From contig NC_049909.1 in NCBI RefSeq assembly GCF_001411555.2, forward strand, positions 5,215,485 through 5,279,484: a DNA stretch of 64,000 nt. The letters are read 5' to 3'. The notes under the pieces were generated by a model that was not told the DNA's origin, made no database searches, and saw only the letters and a program-made list of their open reading frames with translations. This DNA comes from Juglans regia. Lineage: Eukaryota; Streptophyta; Magnoliopsida; Fagales; Juglandaceae. Both the position numbers and the translations under genes were made by a program. Shown here in pieces: positions 1-10,400 of this stretch (its first letter is position 1; every line of letters begins with the position of its first letter).

Positions 1-1152
1 GACCTGTCACAGCTTCTACCATGCCAAGGGGAATGGTAGTGGAACTACCATAGTAAGATTCCTTGAAATCTCAGGTGAGCCTTTCACAGGTTGGCCCCTA
101 TCGTAGCTTCGCCATCTTCTACAAGTTGACCCTTTTCATGAAAATGAAAGAAATCAGAAAATGTTACAGAAGAATTTGATGTCTCAGATGACTCTGAGAC
201 TCAAATTTGAGCAAGATGACTAGATTCCACATCATCTTGAATCCCTAACATAAGCGATCTAGTGGCCTCCCTCCAAACAAGTGGATTAGGCAACCATTGA
301 CGTTGCTAATGTGGTAGCGCCCTTTGTGAGAAAAGGTTTCCTCTATTATCATAATCCATCGCATGCATCCAATGATGTTCAAACCTTTCCTTTTGTTGCC
401 AGTAAGATAAACATACGTTCCTACATCATTTTAATTGTCTCAACTGATAATATGGACTTACATGATGTAGCCCTAGTTTGTGCCATGTCTTGCTGCCAAG
501 AGCACATTCATAAAATCCAAAAATAAAAACATCTAAGTACAGTGTGAGGACCACGCCAGTGCAAGGGGACAAACAACCAATCAAGTGTGAACGAAAGGCA
601 AAGATGAGAAACACTACATTGGTTTGGCGAAAAATAGCTACAGGTGCAACAAAGTGCAATTAGTCCTTTGTATGGGCAAGCAAACACTTTATAGAAAGTC
701 GGGCTAACATATCCCAATGCAAGGTGAAAAAAGGACTTCTCACCTTATGGTAGACAAGCTAGAAAAGTCAAATAACATGCAAAGGCGAGGACGAGGAGCT
801 GAAGAGGTTGGTAGCTCAGGTGAGAAAGAGAGTTACCTGTCCAAGGCGAGCAACAATCAAGGACGGATTGGGAATATATAAGAGCTTCTCGGAACAACAT
901 GAAAACACCTAGAAGGTGGTAGTGCCGTACTCAGAAACCCACACTCCATCTAAAGAGTCACATCCGGAGTGGGTCTATAGAATACGACTTGACATACCAT
1001 ATTGTCTAAACCCAGAGATATGGTTCAACGCCACCTAGGAAACCCCCATTCAAGTAGAGATTGTGGATTGGACTTAAGACATGTTGTAAGGATGTACGAG
1101 CCTTGTCCTGACAATATGTCTCTATCACCCTACAGTAGGACATTAAGACTAA
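1..1152. other. Unassigned repetitive-looking flank
   Basis: No reading frame here resembles a protein family, and the short open frames look random. A TATATAAG string occurs near 876-883, followed by a cytosine-poor stretch, and could be an old LTR promoter, but no LTR ends are visible. The MITE at 1153 is inserted at the right edge. Confidence 0.4.
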
Positions 1153-1520
1153 GGGCCGTTTCGATATTAAGAACATCTCATAATATTTGTGAATAGTTGT
1201 GAAATAGTTTGTGTTAAGATTCTTTATTGGGTTTGGTGAAAGGAAAGAAAAAAAGTTGAATAATAATACTATAAAGTTAAAACATTGTTTGAAAATAATT
1301 TTGTAATATATTTTTGTTTTGAAATTTGAAAAAGTTGTATTAGTTTTTTTATTTTGCTTGAAGATTTGGGAACATTGTAACAATTAGGTAATAATTAGAT
1401 GGAAAAGTTGAAGATTTGAAATTAAAAAATATTTTGTGTTCATGTTTGCAAAGGAAATGTTTGAGAATATCTTAAAATATCTTAGAATAAATGAGAATAG
1501 TTGTGTTCCCAAACGGGTTG
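1153..1520. mobile_element. Tourist-like MITE (PIF/Harbinger type), copy 1
   Basis: 368-bp AT-rich element with imperfect terminal inverted repeats (left GGGCCGTTTCG, right end reading CAACCCGTTTGG in reverse). It is flanked by TAA at 1150-1152 and 1521-1523, the 3-bp duplication typical of PIF/Harbinger elements. Subterminal GTGAATAGTTGTG motifs match the other copies in this window. No transposase. Confidence 0.72.
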
Positions 1521-1739
1521 TAAGGGACACTTATTTGAGCATGTTTGGAGTCAGAAGGATATTTGATGAATGTGTTCTATAAAAGGCTTAAGGTAAAAGC
1601 CAAAATCGCACTTTCTAGATACTAAGGGTTGGATTTTCTTTGAAACTAGAATCTTCAAAGAAATCAAAAGACTTCAAATGAGACAATAAGAGGAGCAGCG
1701 CGGCGCTGCCGTAATTCTAAGATAGTGAGGTAGGTTAGC

Positions 1740-3073
1740 TTCTAAGATAGTGTTGGGCAATGTGGGATGAATGTTGTGAGAATGTATGAAAATGGCATAT
1801 CAATACTTTGTAATCTCACCCTTGCTGATCATGAAATTATAGATGTTTTCGCATTATGTTTATGAATATTTTTACTTTGTGTTTTCTGAGATCTTGACTA
1901 TGACTATTTTTTTATTAATTCGGTGTGATATTCGAATCTGTGTAATCTTATCGTGTATCTATCATCATGGATAGGTAGAGAGTCATCGAACCATTCCTCC
2001 AGGGTGTCACCATGACTATCATACGGGCAGAGGCAGTCCCCATGATGATTGGGGTGGGACGATATTGTGTTGGCCTCACTTGATAGATGAGATGGATAAT
2101 ACCCCGGGCATATCACACGTAGTGTCTTCAAGTTGATTGGCTGAGTATATGTTTTTCTGAGGCAACATGTATATCTCTGTGTGAGTAACTTTGGGTGAAT
2201 GTAGGCGAGTCGACTTGCACAATGGTCTGGTGGGAGTGGTTCCCCGATTTCAAATGGTGAAATGGCATCCTCTATTGCCATTTAAGGCGACGAATGTTTG
2301 CATCACAAATGTCTATGTGATGAACATCTGTGTGATGACAATTATGAGCTTTACATACTAAAGAGGAGGATGATTCCTTGCCTTGACTATACTTATGTTT
2401 GATGATGTTTTGCATATAGGGTAATTCCTCAGAGGGTGATTCCTCGCCTATGCTTATATAACTGTATTTTATTGAGAGGGTGATCCTTGCCTTGTTTACG
2501 AATGCATGTGTTTTTTTCTAAGAGGGTGATTCCTCACCATGCACTAATATATGTGTTCATCTATTTCGTTACATGAAACTATACATTACACGAGTTTTAG
2601 CAGTTTTGTTATAGCTCCATAACTTACCTATGGTTTCAACATCAAAACCATAGATTTTGATGCAGAGATAGACCTAAGAGAGATATCTGAGGAGGAAGAG
2701 CCAACCTCGCCCAAACCGTAGTCATAGAGGCTTTTCTCCATCGTTGACATTGTTTATCCTTGGAAGTTGTACATATCCTTTAGTTGGGTGACCACTTGTA
2801 CTCAGTCTGCCTCATTTTGGGTGTATGAACAAAGTTTTTGGATACCTGTGTATTTATTTGAAGAAGTGGAGTAACTTATGGTACTACAATGTTTAGCCTC
2901 CAAACTAAACCTCTATTTTTGCGCTGCAACTCAATATCTATATCCTTGCAAGTGCGATTTCATGCGAACTTTGCACGCCTGACTCGATTCAAACCTTGGG
3001 TGTTGCTGATTGGCTGGCACCCTTGGCAGCACAGATCCTCACCAAGTCCTTTACCGAGGATCGGGACACCACA
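1740..3073 (+). mobile_element. Probable 5' LTR (3' portion) of decayed Ty3/gypsy element
   Basis: Ends at ACA just before a tRNA-Met primer binding site, so it should be LTR. It contains four spaced copies of a GGGTGATTCCT(C/T)GCC motif (2360-2545) and, near 2660-2720, an acidic coding stretch after a CATAG, as in the other LTRs here. The LTR start cannot be fixed. Confidence 0.5.
2360..2545 (+). repeat. Four degenerate GGGTGATTCCTCGCC tandem units
   Basis: Units at about 2367, 2437, 2466 and 2523 share the core GGGTGATTCCT(T/C)GCC or a close variant, each followed by a T-rich spacer. They lie inside the probable LTR. Confidence 0.55.
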
Positions 3074-3076
3074 ACG

Positions 3077-3088
3077 TGGTATTAGAGC
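3077..3088 (+). other. Primer binding site of Ty3/gypsy element
   Basis: TGGTATTAGAGC differs at one base from TGGTATCAGAGC, the usual plant LTR-retrotransposon site complementary to initiator tRNA-Met. It follows the presumed LTR end ..CACCACAACG. Confidence 0.8.
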
Positions 3089-3649
3089 GTTTATACAAGA
3101 GTCTGGGTAAAACCCACTTGTTTACGTATAACTAGTACCAGATATATAAGAATTGATCCTAGTGTTGTAAAATTGAAATTTTAAGTACCCTAGGCTTAAT
3201 CTGCATCTACGAAACGAGTGATGGGATAGCAAGTGATAGGTTTGAGTTATGTGGTAGGATTTAAAAATGATGCGACAGAGAGTGCTGTGAGGCGAGCAAC
3301 TAGCAGGTAGTCTAGAGGGAGAGACTTTGAACGAGAGGAGAGATGGAGAGTTAGCAAGAGCGCTTAATCTCATCTCAAATGTGTTGGAGCAGCAATGTGA
3401 ATTCTACTCACATTACTAGCAAGTTTAGAAATTAGGTTCCCCTAGGGAGGAGCAGAAGGGATGTATGTACAAGTGATTTTTGGCGTATTGTTACCCATGA
3501 TTCTTTAGTAACGAGGGTCCAATCAAGGCAGAGAGGTGGATCATGGACATTAGAGAGCTTTTGAGGTGTGTGAGTGCACTGAAAGCTAGAAAGTATTGTA
3601 AGCAAGTTATTTGCTTCAAGGAGAGGTCGCACTATGGTGGGGTACTAAA

Positions 3650-4270
3650 AGACAACTTCTTACCATGGAACTAGGAGCCATGGAAAGAATCTCGTGGAAA
3701 GATTTAAGGAGTTCAATGATCGATACTTTCCCACTATTGTGAGGCAATAGAAGTCGAAGAACTTTGCTAACTTGGTTCAAGGTAGCATGTCAGTACAGCA
3801 GTATGCTGCTAAGTTTGGGGAGCTAGGAAGGTTTACCCCTCATCTCATTTCTACTAAGAGCATGAGGACGGAGCGATTTCAGGATAGGCTATAAACGAGA
3901 ATCAGGGCCCACGTAGTGGGAATAGAAAAACTTGTTGGCCTTACCCACAGGCCTAAAGAAGCGGACGTTTACTAATGGAGGATGACAATTGACTACCCCC
4001 AAAGCATGCATGGGAGGAAGGACACCAGTGTGCAGTAGCAGTCATAGGGCTTAGTAGGGAGATTGTCGTCAAGGTCTAATCTTGTGTTATCGTTGTAGGT
4101 AGACAACACACTACGCTAAAGATTGCCCTCATGCAAGACTGGTGCAATGAGCGGATTATGGTGAGGGACTTGGAGATCACAGATAGGCCATACAAGAGAG
4201 TGTATGCCCTCACTCCAGGAGAAGTTGACGAAGGCCCCAGAAATCCAAGAGGCATGCATCATCATAGGTA
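3650..4270 (+). pseudogene. Ty3/gypsy gag remnant with CCHC knuckle
   Basis: Broken reading frame resembling the capsid region of plant Ty3/gypsy elements: FKEFNDRYFPTIVRQ at about 3700, then NLVQGSMSVQQYAAKF and GRFTPHLIST, with several in-frame stops. A nucleocapsid knuckle follows at 4085-4126, with the pattern Cys-Tyr-Arg-Cys, His-Tyr-Ala-Lys-Asp-Cys, itself interrupted by a stop. The order after the primer site is as expected for gag. Not functional. Confidence 0.8.
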
Positions 4271-4379
4271 CATAATGCCAGCCCGCGATTAATTAGTCAT
4301 ATTTGTAGGAATGTAGGTAAGTAGTGAGTCAATCGTTCATTTTAGGGTGAGATAGAATATCACATTACTACACGAGTAC

Positions 4380-4640
4380 GCTACTTGACTCAGGTGTGTC
4401 CTAGTCATTTGTGTCCATTGCTTTCGCTAGGATGATTGGTCTTCAGATGGAATCGATGTGGTAGGGAGTCTAGTAACGTTACCAATGGAGGAATGGTGTT
4501 CTACACCAAAAGAGTTCAGGAGTGCCCCTTGGAGATAGGTGGAGCCCTTTTGGAGGTGACCTAATAGTATTCGAATTGTTGGGATTCGATGTCATTTAAG
4601 GTATGGATTGGTTGTTTAGGTACTTTGCGAGTATAGATTG
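4380..4640 (+). pseudogene. Ty3/gypsy aspartic protease remnant
   Basis: The sequence near 4382 reads LDSGVS, stop, SFVSIAFARMIGL, a decayed form of the plant retroelement protease motif around the catalytic DSG. It sits between the gag knuckle and reverse transcriptase as expected. Stops and frame breaks show it is dead. Confidence 0.65.
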
Positions 4641-4999
4641 CTAGAGGACGGTGACATTCCGCATACCTAGAATGGAAGATAGGATTTTCTGAGGAAGCAA
4701 GTTAAAGTCAGTGTCGTAACTGATTACCTTGTTATAAGCCATGAAGGAGATGGCGAGTGGGTTTGAGGCCTACTTAGTACACCTGGTGCCTAAGGAGAGA
4801 GAACCTAAAGAGATCAAGGATATACCCGTAGAAAGTGAATTTCGATGGTGTTCGAAGAACTACCAGGATTACCCCTCCTAGGGAAATCAAGTTCTTGATT
4901 GACACAAGAACCATGGACAGTTCCAGTACACAAGGCACTCTATAGGATGGCCTCGACTTACTTAGAAGAATTGAAGGGCCAACTCCAGTAGTTGTTGAC

Positions 5000-5765
5000 A
5001 TAAGGGTTTATTAGGCCTAGTATCTCACATTGGGGAACGCCAATGCTATTTGTGAAAAAAGAATGATGGAACCCTTAGGATGTGTATCAATTATTGAGAA
5101 CTCACTATGGTAACCATAAAGAATAGGTACCCGCTATCGAGGATAGACAATTCTTTTGACCAGCTGCTAGGAACTGCAGTGTTCTCTAAAATTGATTTTA
5201 GGTTAGGATATCACATTTTGAGGATTACGGGAGGCGACATACCAAATACACCTTTTTGGACAAAGTATGGCCATTTTGACTTTACAATGATGCCCTTCGG
5301 GTTAGCTAACTCCCCAACAGCTTTTATGGACATTATGAATAGGGTGTTCCGACCGTTCCTAGACTTGCTTGTAGTAGTGTTCAAAAACGATATACTAGTG
5401 TATTCTAGGAGTGCCGAAGCGCATGAGGATCATTTGAGATTAGCATTGGGGAAGTCAAGGACCATTAATTGTTTGCCAAACTCAACAACTGTGACCTTGG
5501 TCATGTGATATCTAAGGAGAGAGTCACGGTTGACCCAAGTAAGATCGAGGCAGTGGTAGAATGGCAACAACCAACCTCGGTGCACGCTGTGAGGAGTTTC
5601 TTGGGCTTAGCTGGTTCCTATCAAAGGTCAATGGAAGGGTTATCTAGGCTATTAAGTCCTTTCACAGCTTTAACCAAGAAGAATTTTAAATTCGCATGGG
5701 CTGGCAAGTGCGAGGGGAGTTTTGAAGAACTATCACATATCCTTATTTGCTTGATAACCTCCATC
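5000..5765 (+). pseudogene. Ty3/gypsy reverse transcriptase / RNase H remnant
   Basis: 5107-5508 is open and reads [49 protein letters not shown] and NDILVYS, the order of the plant Ty3/gypsy reverse transcriptase. The catalytic Asp-Asp box is altered to Phe-Lys-Asn-Asp. After a frame shift, 5469-5774 continues with [20 protein letters not shown] and RSFLGLAGSY, then KKNFKFAW, the connection to RNase H. Coding similarity stops near 5750, inside a sequence then repeated in tandem. Integrase and 3' LTR are absent. Confidence 0.88.
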
Positions 5766-6224
5766 GATCTTTAAGCAATCTTTTTCTTTTATTTTTCAAA
5801 GATAAGCCTATGAAGCCCAATTATAATTAAGGGCCCTAGGCCCTTTTTTGTACTCATTTATTGCATGGGTTGACTAGTGCGTGGGGAGTTTTGAAGAACT
5901 ATCACGTATCCTTATTTGCTTGATAACCTCAATCGGTCTTTAAGCAATCTTTTTGTTCTTTTATTTTTCAAAAATAAGCCTATTAAGCCCAATTATAATT
6001 AAGGGCCCTAGGCCCTTTTTTGTACTCATTTATTGCATGGCCTGACAAGTGCAAGGAGAGTTTTGAAGAACTATCGCGTATCCTTATTTGCTTGATAACC
6101 TCCATTTGCTTGATAACCTCCATCTATCTTTAAGCAATTTGTTTGTTCTTTCATTTTTCAAAGATAAGCCTATGAAGCCCAATTATAATTAAGGGCCCTA
6201 GGCCCTTTTTTGTACTCATTTATT
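5694..6224 (+). repeat. 170-bp tandem triplication fused to a retroelement end
   Basis: Three copies starting at about 5694, 5863 and 6035 (periods 169 and 172 bp), each beginning GCATGG and running through GGGCCCTAGGCCC to TACTCATTTATT. Copy 1 starts inside the RNase H coding remnant. Copy 3 has an extra internal 20-bp duplication (TTTGCTTGATAACCTCCAT region). Confidence 0.9.
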
Positions 6225-7285
6225 TAAAAGTTAGTATCATAATCCATAACCAAGCACAAAAAGTGAAAAAGACCCATTTATATCAAGTAGCTCGTCTATA
6301 AAAAGCGAGATGCGTCCACCGGTGTATTATTTTTTAATTATATATATGTATATATGGATCTATATCAATCAAAGTGATTCATACTTTATAAGTTAGAAAC
6401 AATACTACATCATTTATCAACTGTCCTTTTTAATTCTAAAAGCCTTACTAATTAATAGAAAACTAATTTTTAGTTAAGTTCATGGTTAATTTCTATTTTT
6501 CAACTTCTATAAGAGCTGAGCGCGCAAACGTTCACTACTTTGCCCCGTACACATTAACAAGCAACTACCAGCTTACCATTAAGCACATGCAGGAACAGAC
6601 AGTAGACAAAATTGCACATTGGTTGCACTAACAAACAGCCACACATAAAATGCTTCAAAATTGTTCAGGGGGAATGGGAACTGGGGGATGGGGGGTCAGC
6701 CACCCTCTTTCGGGGGTGGAGGGTATTTGAAAGCCTCGGGAAACAACCATTTCATTGTAAATGGATATACTTGATAGCATATTCTCCGAGTCTGTAGTGC
6801 CACAATTATATAGGAAAAAGAAATTGTGATTAGAATTGTATACTGAAGATACCGCCGAAAAGGATATTGTACAAACCGAGTAAAACTCATCTTTCGATCT
6901 ACCATAATCAACTGCTCAGCCTCAAGGGAGAAACAAAACTTTCAGGAAGATCTGCAATCAGCCCTTGCATCTTAAATCGGCTGAGAGCGCACCTACAGGA
7001 TGTGAGCATGGATAGAGTAATGAATGAAAAGATAACAGTCTCTTGTTGTGGCAAGAACTTGCTGTAAAGGGCATTATACAACATACCCCTGCTTTTTGCT
7101 AGAGGATATCTTGTCATCAATTCCCATTAATATACCAAGACTCATCTGTGGCAATGTCAGAAGACAATATTATGAAACATCTGCAACAATTGTTATGCCA
7201 CCAGCAGAATTTGACGCAGGCATTTGAAAATTTCTATGACTACAGGTCATAGTCCCTTCATGCATCAGGATCCCTTCATCCAAGT
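6225..7285 (-). other. 3' flank and probable 3' UTR of UBP25
   Basis: Directly follows the TGA of exon 8 on the minus strand. No family-like frame and no clear AATAAA signal were found, so the polyadenylation site is unknown. A short AT dinucleotide run lies at 6335-6356. Confidence 0.5.
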
Positions 7286-7418
7286 TCAGTTTATTAAAGT
7301 CCGGGGGAATAACTTTTTTCCTTGGTTAAATGACCGCAGACGGCCAATAAGATCCTCTTTCAACGACTCTGGTATTTGTGAAATAAAGGTTGGTTTGGCA
7401 TCTGCAATTAAAGTCTTC
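7286..7418 (-). CDS. UBP25: UBP25 terminal exon 8
   Basis: One base completing a Lys codon, then 43 codons and TGA. It contains the conserved tail [20 protein letters not shown], which I recognise from the C-terminus of plant UBP25 proteins. The acceptor is a pyrimidine-rich ..TTCTGTTTACAG at 7419-7420. It sits 13.4 kb from exon 7. Phase matches exactly, and the summed length fits the family. Confidence 0.88.
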
Positions 7419-10400
7419 CTGTAAACAGAAAATGCAGATGACACAGAATTTAAACCTTAGGCAAGGCAAAATAACATCAGAAAATATACAGCAGATACAC
7501 AGTGGAGTATACTCATTTATGATAAAAAAGTGTAAAAAATTCAAAAGAAGTAAGATTAGTAAAGCAAAATAAAAACTCTTTCCAACTAAAGCAGAACAAA
7601 TAACCAAATCAAGTTACACCGTATTAAATGACCAGGAAAAAAAAGAAAAAAGAAAAAACTGCCTAAGTCTACTAGTTACAAAGCATTATCTATTGACTAC
7701 AAGGTCAGAAAAACTAAATTTTATGGGTTTATGCACCTTCAGCTTCTATTGCCTTTTGTTAGCAAGCCGATTTTCATTTGATTTCGGAAAGAACCACTCA
7801 AAGGCTACACATGCCTGATGCAATTCAATAAATGCAGTATAAAATATGGGTGCTACATCTACAAAAAAATTACACAAAAATAATCTCACAAACTGATGTG
7901 TCTTCATCTAATCCTTTAGATCTATTTTACAATCTGACGAACCACATCAAACCACGTCAATTTATGGAATTGCTTGTGTAATCCCTTTGTGACTAGAGTA
8001 TTTCCCATAAAATATTGGGTTGCAATCCATTAAAGATCCAAATTATCACATTGTTGACAATTGGGAACCAGGGCTGTGCATAAAACTTGCTAACCCAACC
8101 GGATTAATGTCTGTTTATATCATATTGGGATTGGGTTGAATAGTCCACCCAATCTGTCACAGGTTTCGAAGTCGGGGGACCAAACCGACCTGATTAAATT
8201 GTAAGATTCATCTCATCTGATTCAGAACCCTAGCCTTGCGACTCCAGACCCTTTCAGCTGTGTATGAAGCTGTTTTCATTTCTCAAAGAAGTGCAGACCC
8301 TCTCACCTCCCAATTAAGCTCAACTCCCCGCACAGTCTGCTGTCACCATTCGCTGTAGTCACACCAGAGGTAACGACTGATTTTTTTTCTCTCTCTCTCT
8401 CTTCACAGACATTCCTTCTCTTTCTCTTTATGATTTTTCTCTTATTTAGTTTTGCTCATTCTACGCCAACTCACTGGCTTAGATTCATCGTGTTCTGATT
8501 GTTTGGGCACAACACACAAAACCTATCTAACCTTCACTACTTGAGTAGATTGATCATATTTATAGTTTTAAGATTGACAACAGGTGTCCGAGAACAAGGC
8601 CTCGACTAATCCTGGGGGTGCACAGCTGTTTTCAGTTGTTTTACTTGTTCCAGTCAAAAGCTTTTCTTTCCTCAGGGTCCGTACGTAATCCATTCTCTCG
8701 CAAGGTCCTTATGTTTGTATGTGTGATACCCAATATGATAAAAGGATAAGGTAAGTGATGTATGGGATTTCACATTCTTTGGAAAGAAATTATTGCTCTT
8801 TATAATGTTCCAATGAGGCTTCAATTGTATCATTGACTAGCCTTTTTGAAATATAGGTCATGTGGTTTGAGCCTTACATTGGGGTGTTATTAATGGTATC
8901 AGAGTCTATCTCAACAAAAAATATGAGATTTAAGCCATGTCACCTATGACAAATGGGCCCAAAGAGGATGTCGAAAATTTACGGGGGGGAGATTGTGATA
9001 TCCCATATGATAAAAAGAATGGTAGGTGGTGTATAGTATTCCACATTCCTTAGGAAGAAGTTCTTGTTCTTTATAATATTTCAATCAGGCTTCAATTGTA
9101 TCATTGACTAGTAGTCCTTTTGAATTATAGGTCAAGTGGTTTGGGCCTTCCATTGGGGCGTTACAAGATGGGTCTCTCTTGCTTCCAAGGGAGCCTCAGG
9201 AGGTATTATAGTGATGTGAGACGAGAGTAATTAATGTGGTGAAGTCGTCGGTGAATTTTTTGGGGCTTGTTCTTTCACGAATGTGGATGATGGCTTTGGG
9301 TGGGGTTTTGCTGGAATATATGGGCCTAATGTTGACAGTAATAGAAGGCTATTATGGGATGAGATTGCAGGTTTCTGTAGTTGGTGGGATTGCCTGTGGT
9401 GTATTAGAGGGGATTTTAACATCACTCAATTTCTGAGTGAAAGGTCAGGGAACTCTAGTATCAGGTCAGCCATGGCCGACTTCTCATCTCTAATTTTTGA
9501 GCTGGATTTGGTTAATCTACATTTGGCTGGAGGAGACTTCACTTGGTCTAATGGGAGCCCTGATCTAGGCTGGATAGATTTATTGTCTCTCCTTCATGGG
9601 AGGCCCACTTTCCTCTAACCTATGTAAAAAATGCTTCCCTGGGTTGTGTTCTTATCATTTTCCCCTCTTATTAGATTGTAGAGGCCTTCATGACGGGTGG
9701 GGTACTTTAAATTCGAGAATATGTGGCTGAAAGCGTTTGGGTTTATGGACAAGGTTAGATGGTGGTGGTCCTCGTATCATTTTTTGGGCAATCCTAGTTT
9801 TGTTTTGGCTGGGAAACTTGAAGCCCTAAAAAGTAATTTGAAAAAATGGAACATGGAAGTCTTCGGGGACATTAATGACCAACAAAATATTATTTTTCAG
9901 GAGTTGCAATGTTTTGATGAAAAGGAGGTTGATGGTCTCTCGGTTGAAGACTAGGCAAGGAAAATGGCTATTGAGACTAAGCTGGGAAAAAATCGCCCTT
10001 ATAGAGATTTCTTGGAGACAAAAATCTCAGGCTCTAGGGTTGATGGAAGGGGACAGATGCACAAAGTTTTTTCACAGAGTAGCCAACTCCCACCGATGAA
10101 GTAATGCCATTGAGGCTCTTCACTCGGACTGTTGAGTACTTACGGACAGCACTGAAATTAAGGATCACCTTGTTCACTTTTATCTTAAGCTTCTCAAAGA
10201 CCAATACCCTTGGAGGCCTAAGGTGGACGGGCTAGTTTTTTATTCAATCGATCTGTCATGTGCAACTTGGTTGGAGAAATCATTTGAAGAAGATGAGGTA
10301 CTTAGGGCTTGTTTGGAAAAGGTTTCCATCCCAAAATTCTCATATCATATCATATCATCTCATCCCATCTCATCTTCTTCCCAAACATCACTCAAACACA

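Noticed and set aside
7737..7858. Exon-like minus-strand stretch reading [20 protein letters not shown] after an AG, close to UBP25 exon 8.
   Set aside because: Its phase does not fit between exons 7 and 8 (a stop appears in the required frame) and exon 7 joins exon 8 perfectly without it. I do not recognise the peptide.
8070..8260. CAGGGCTGTGC start followed by AACCCAACCGG words, resembling some hAT MITEs.
   Set aside because: No matching opposite end or target duplication could be found.
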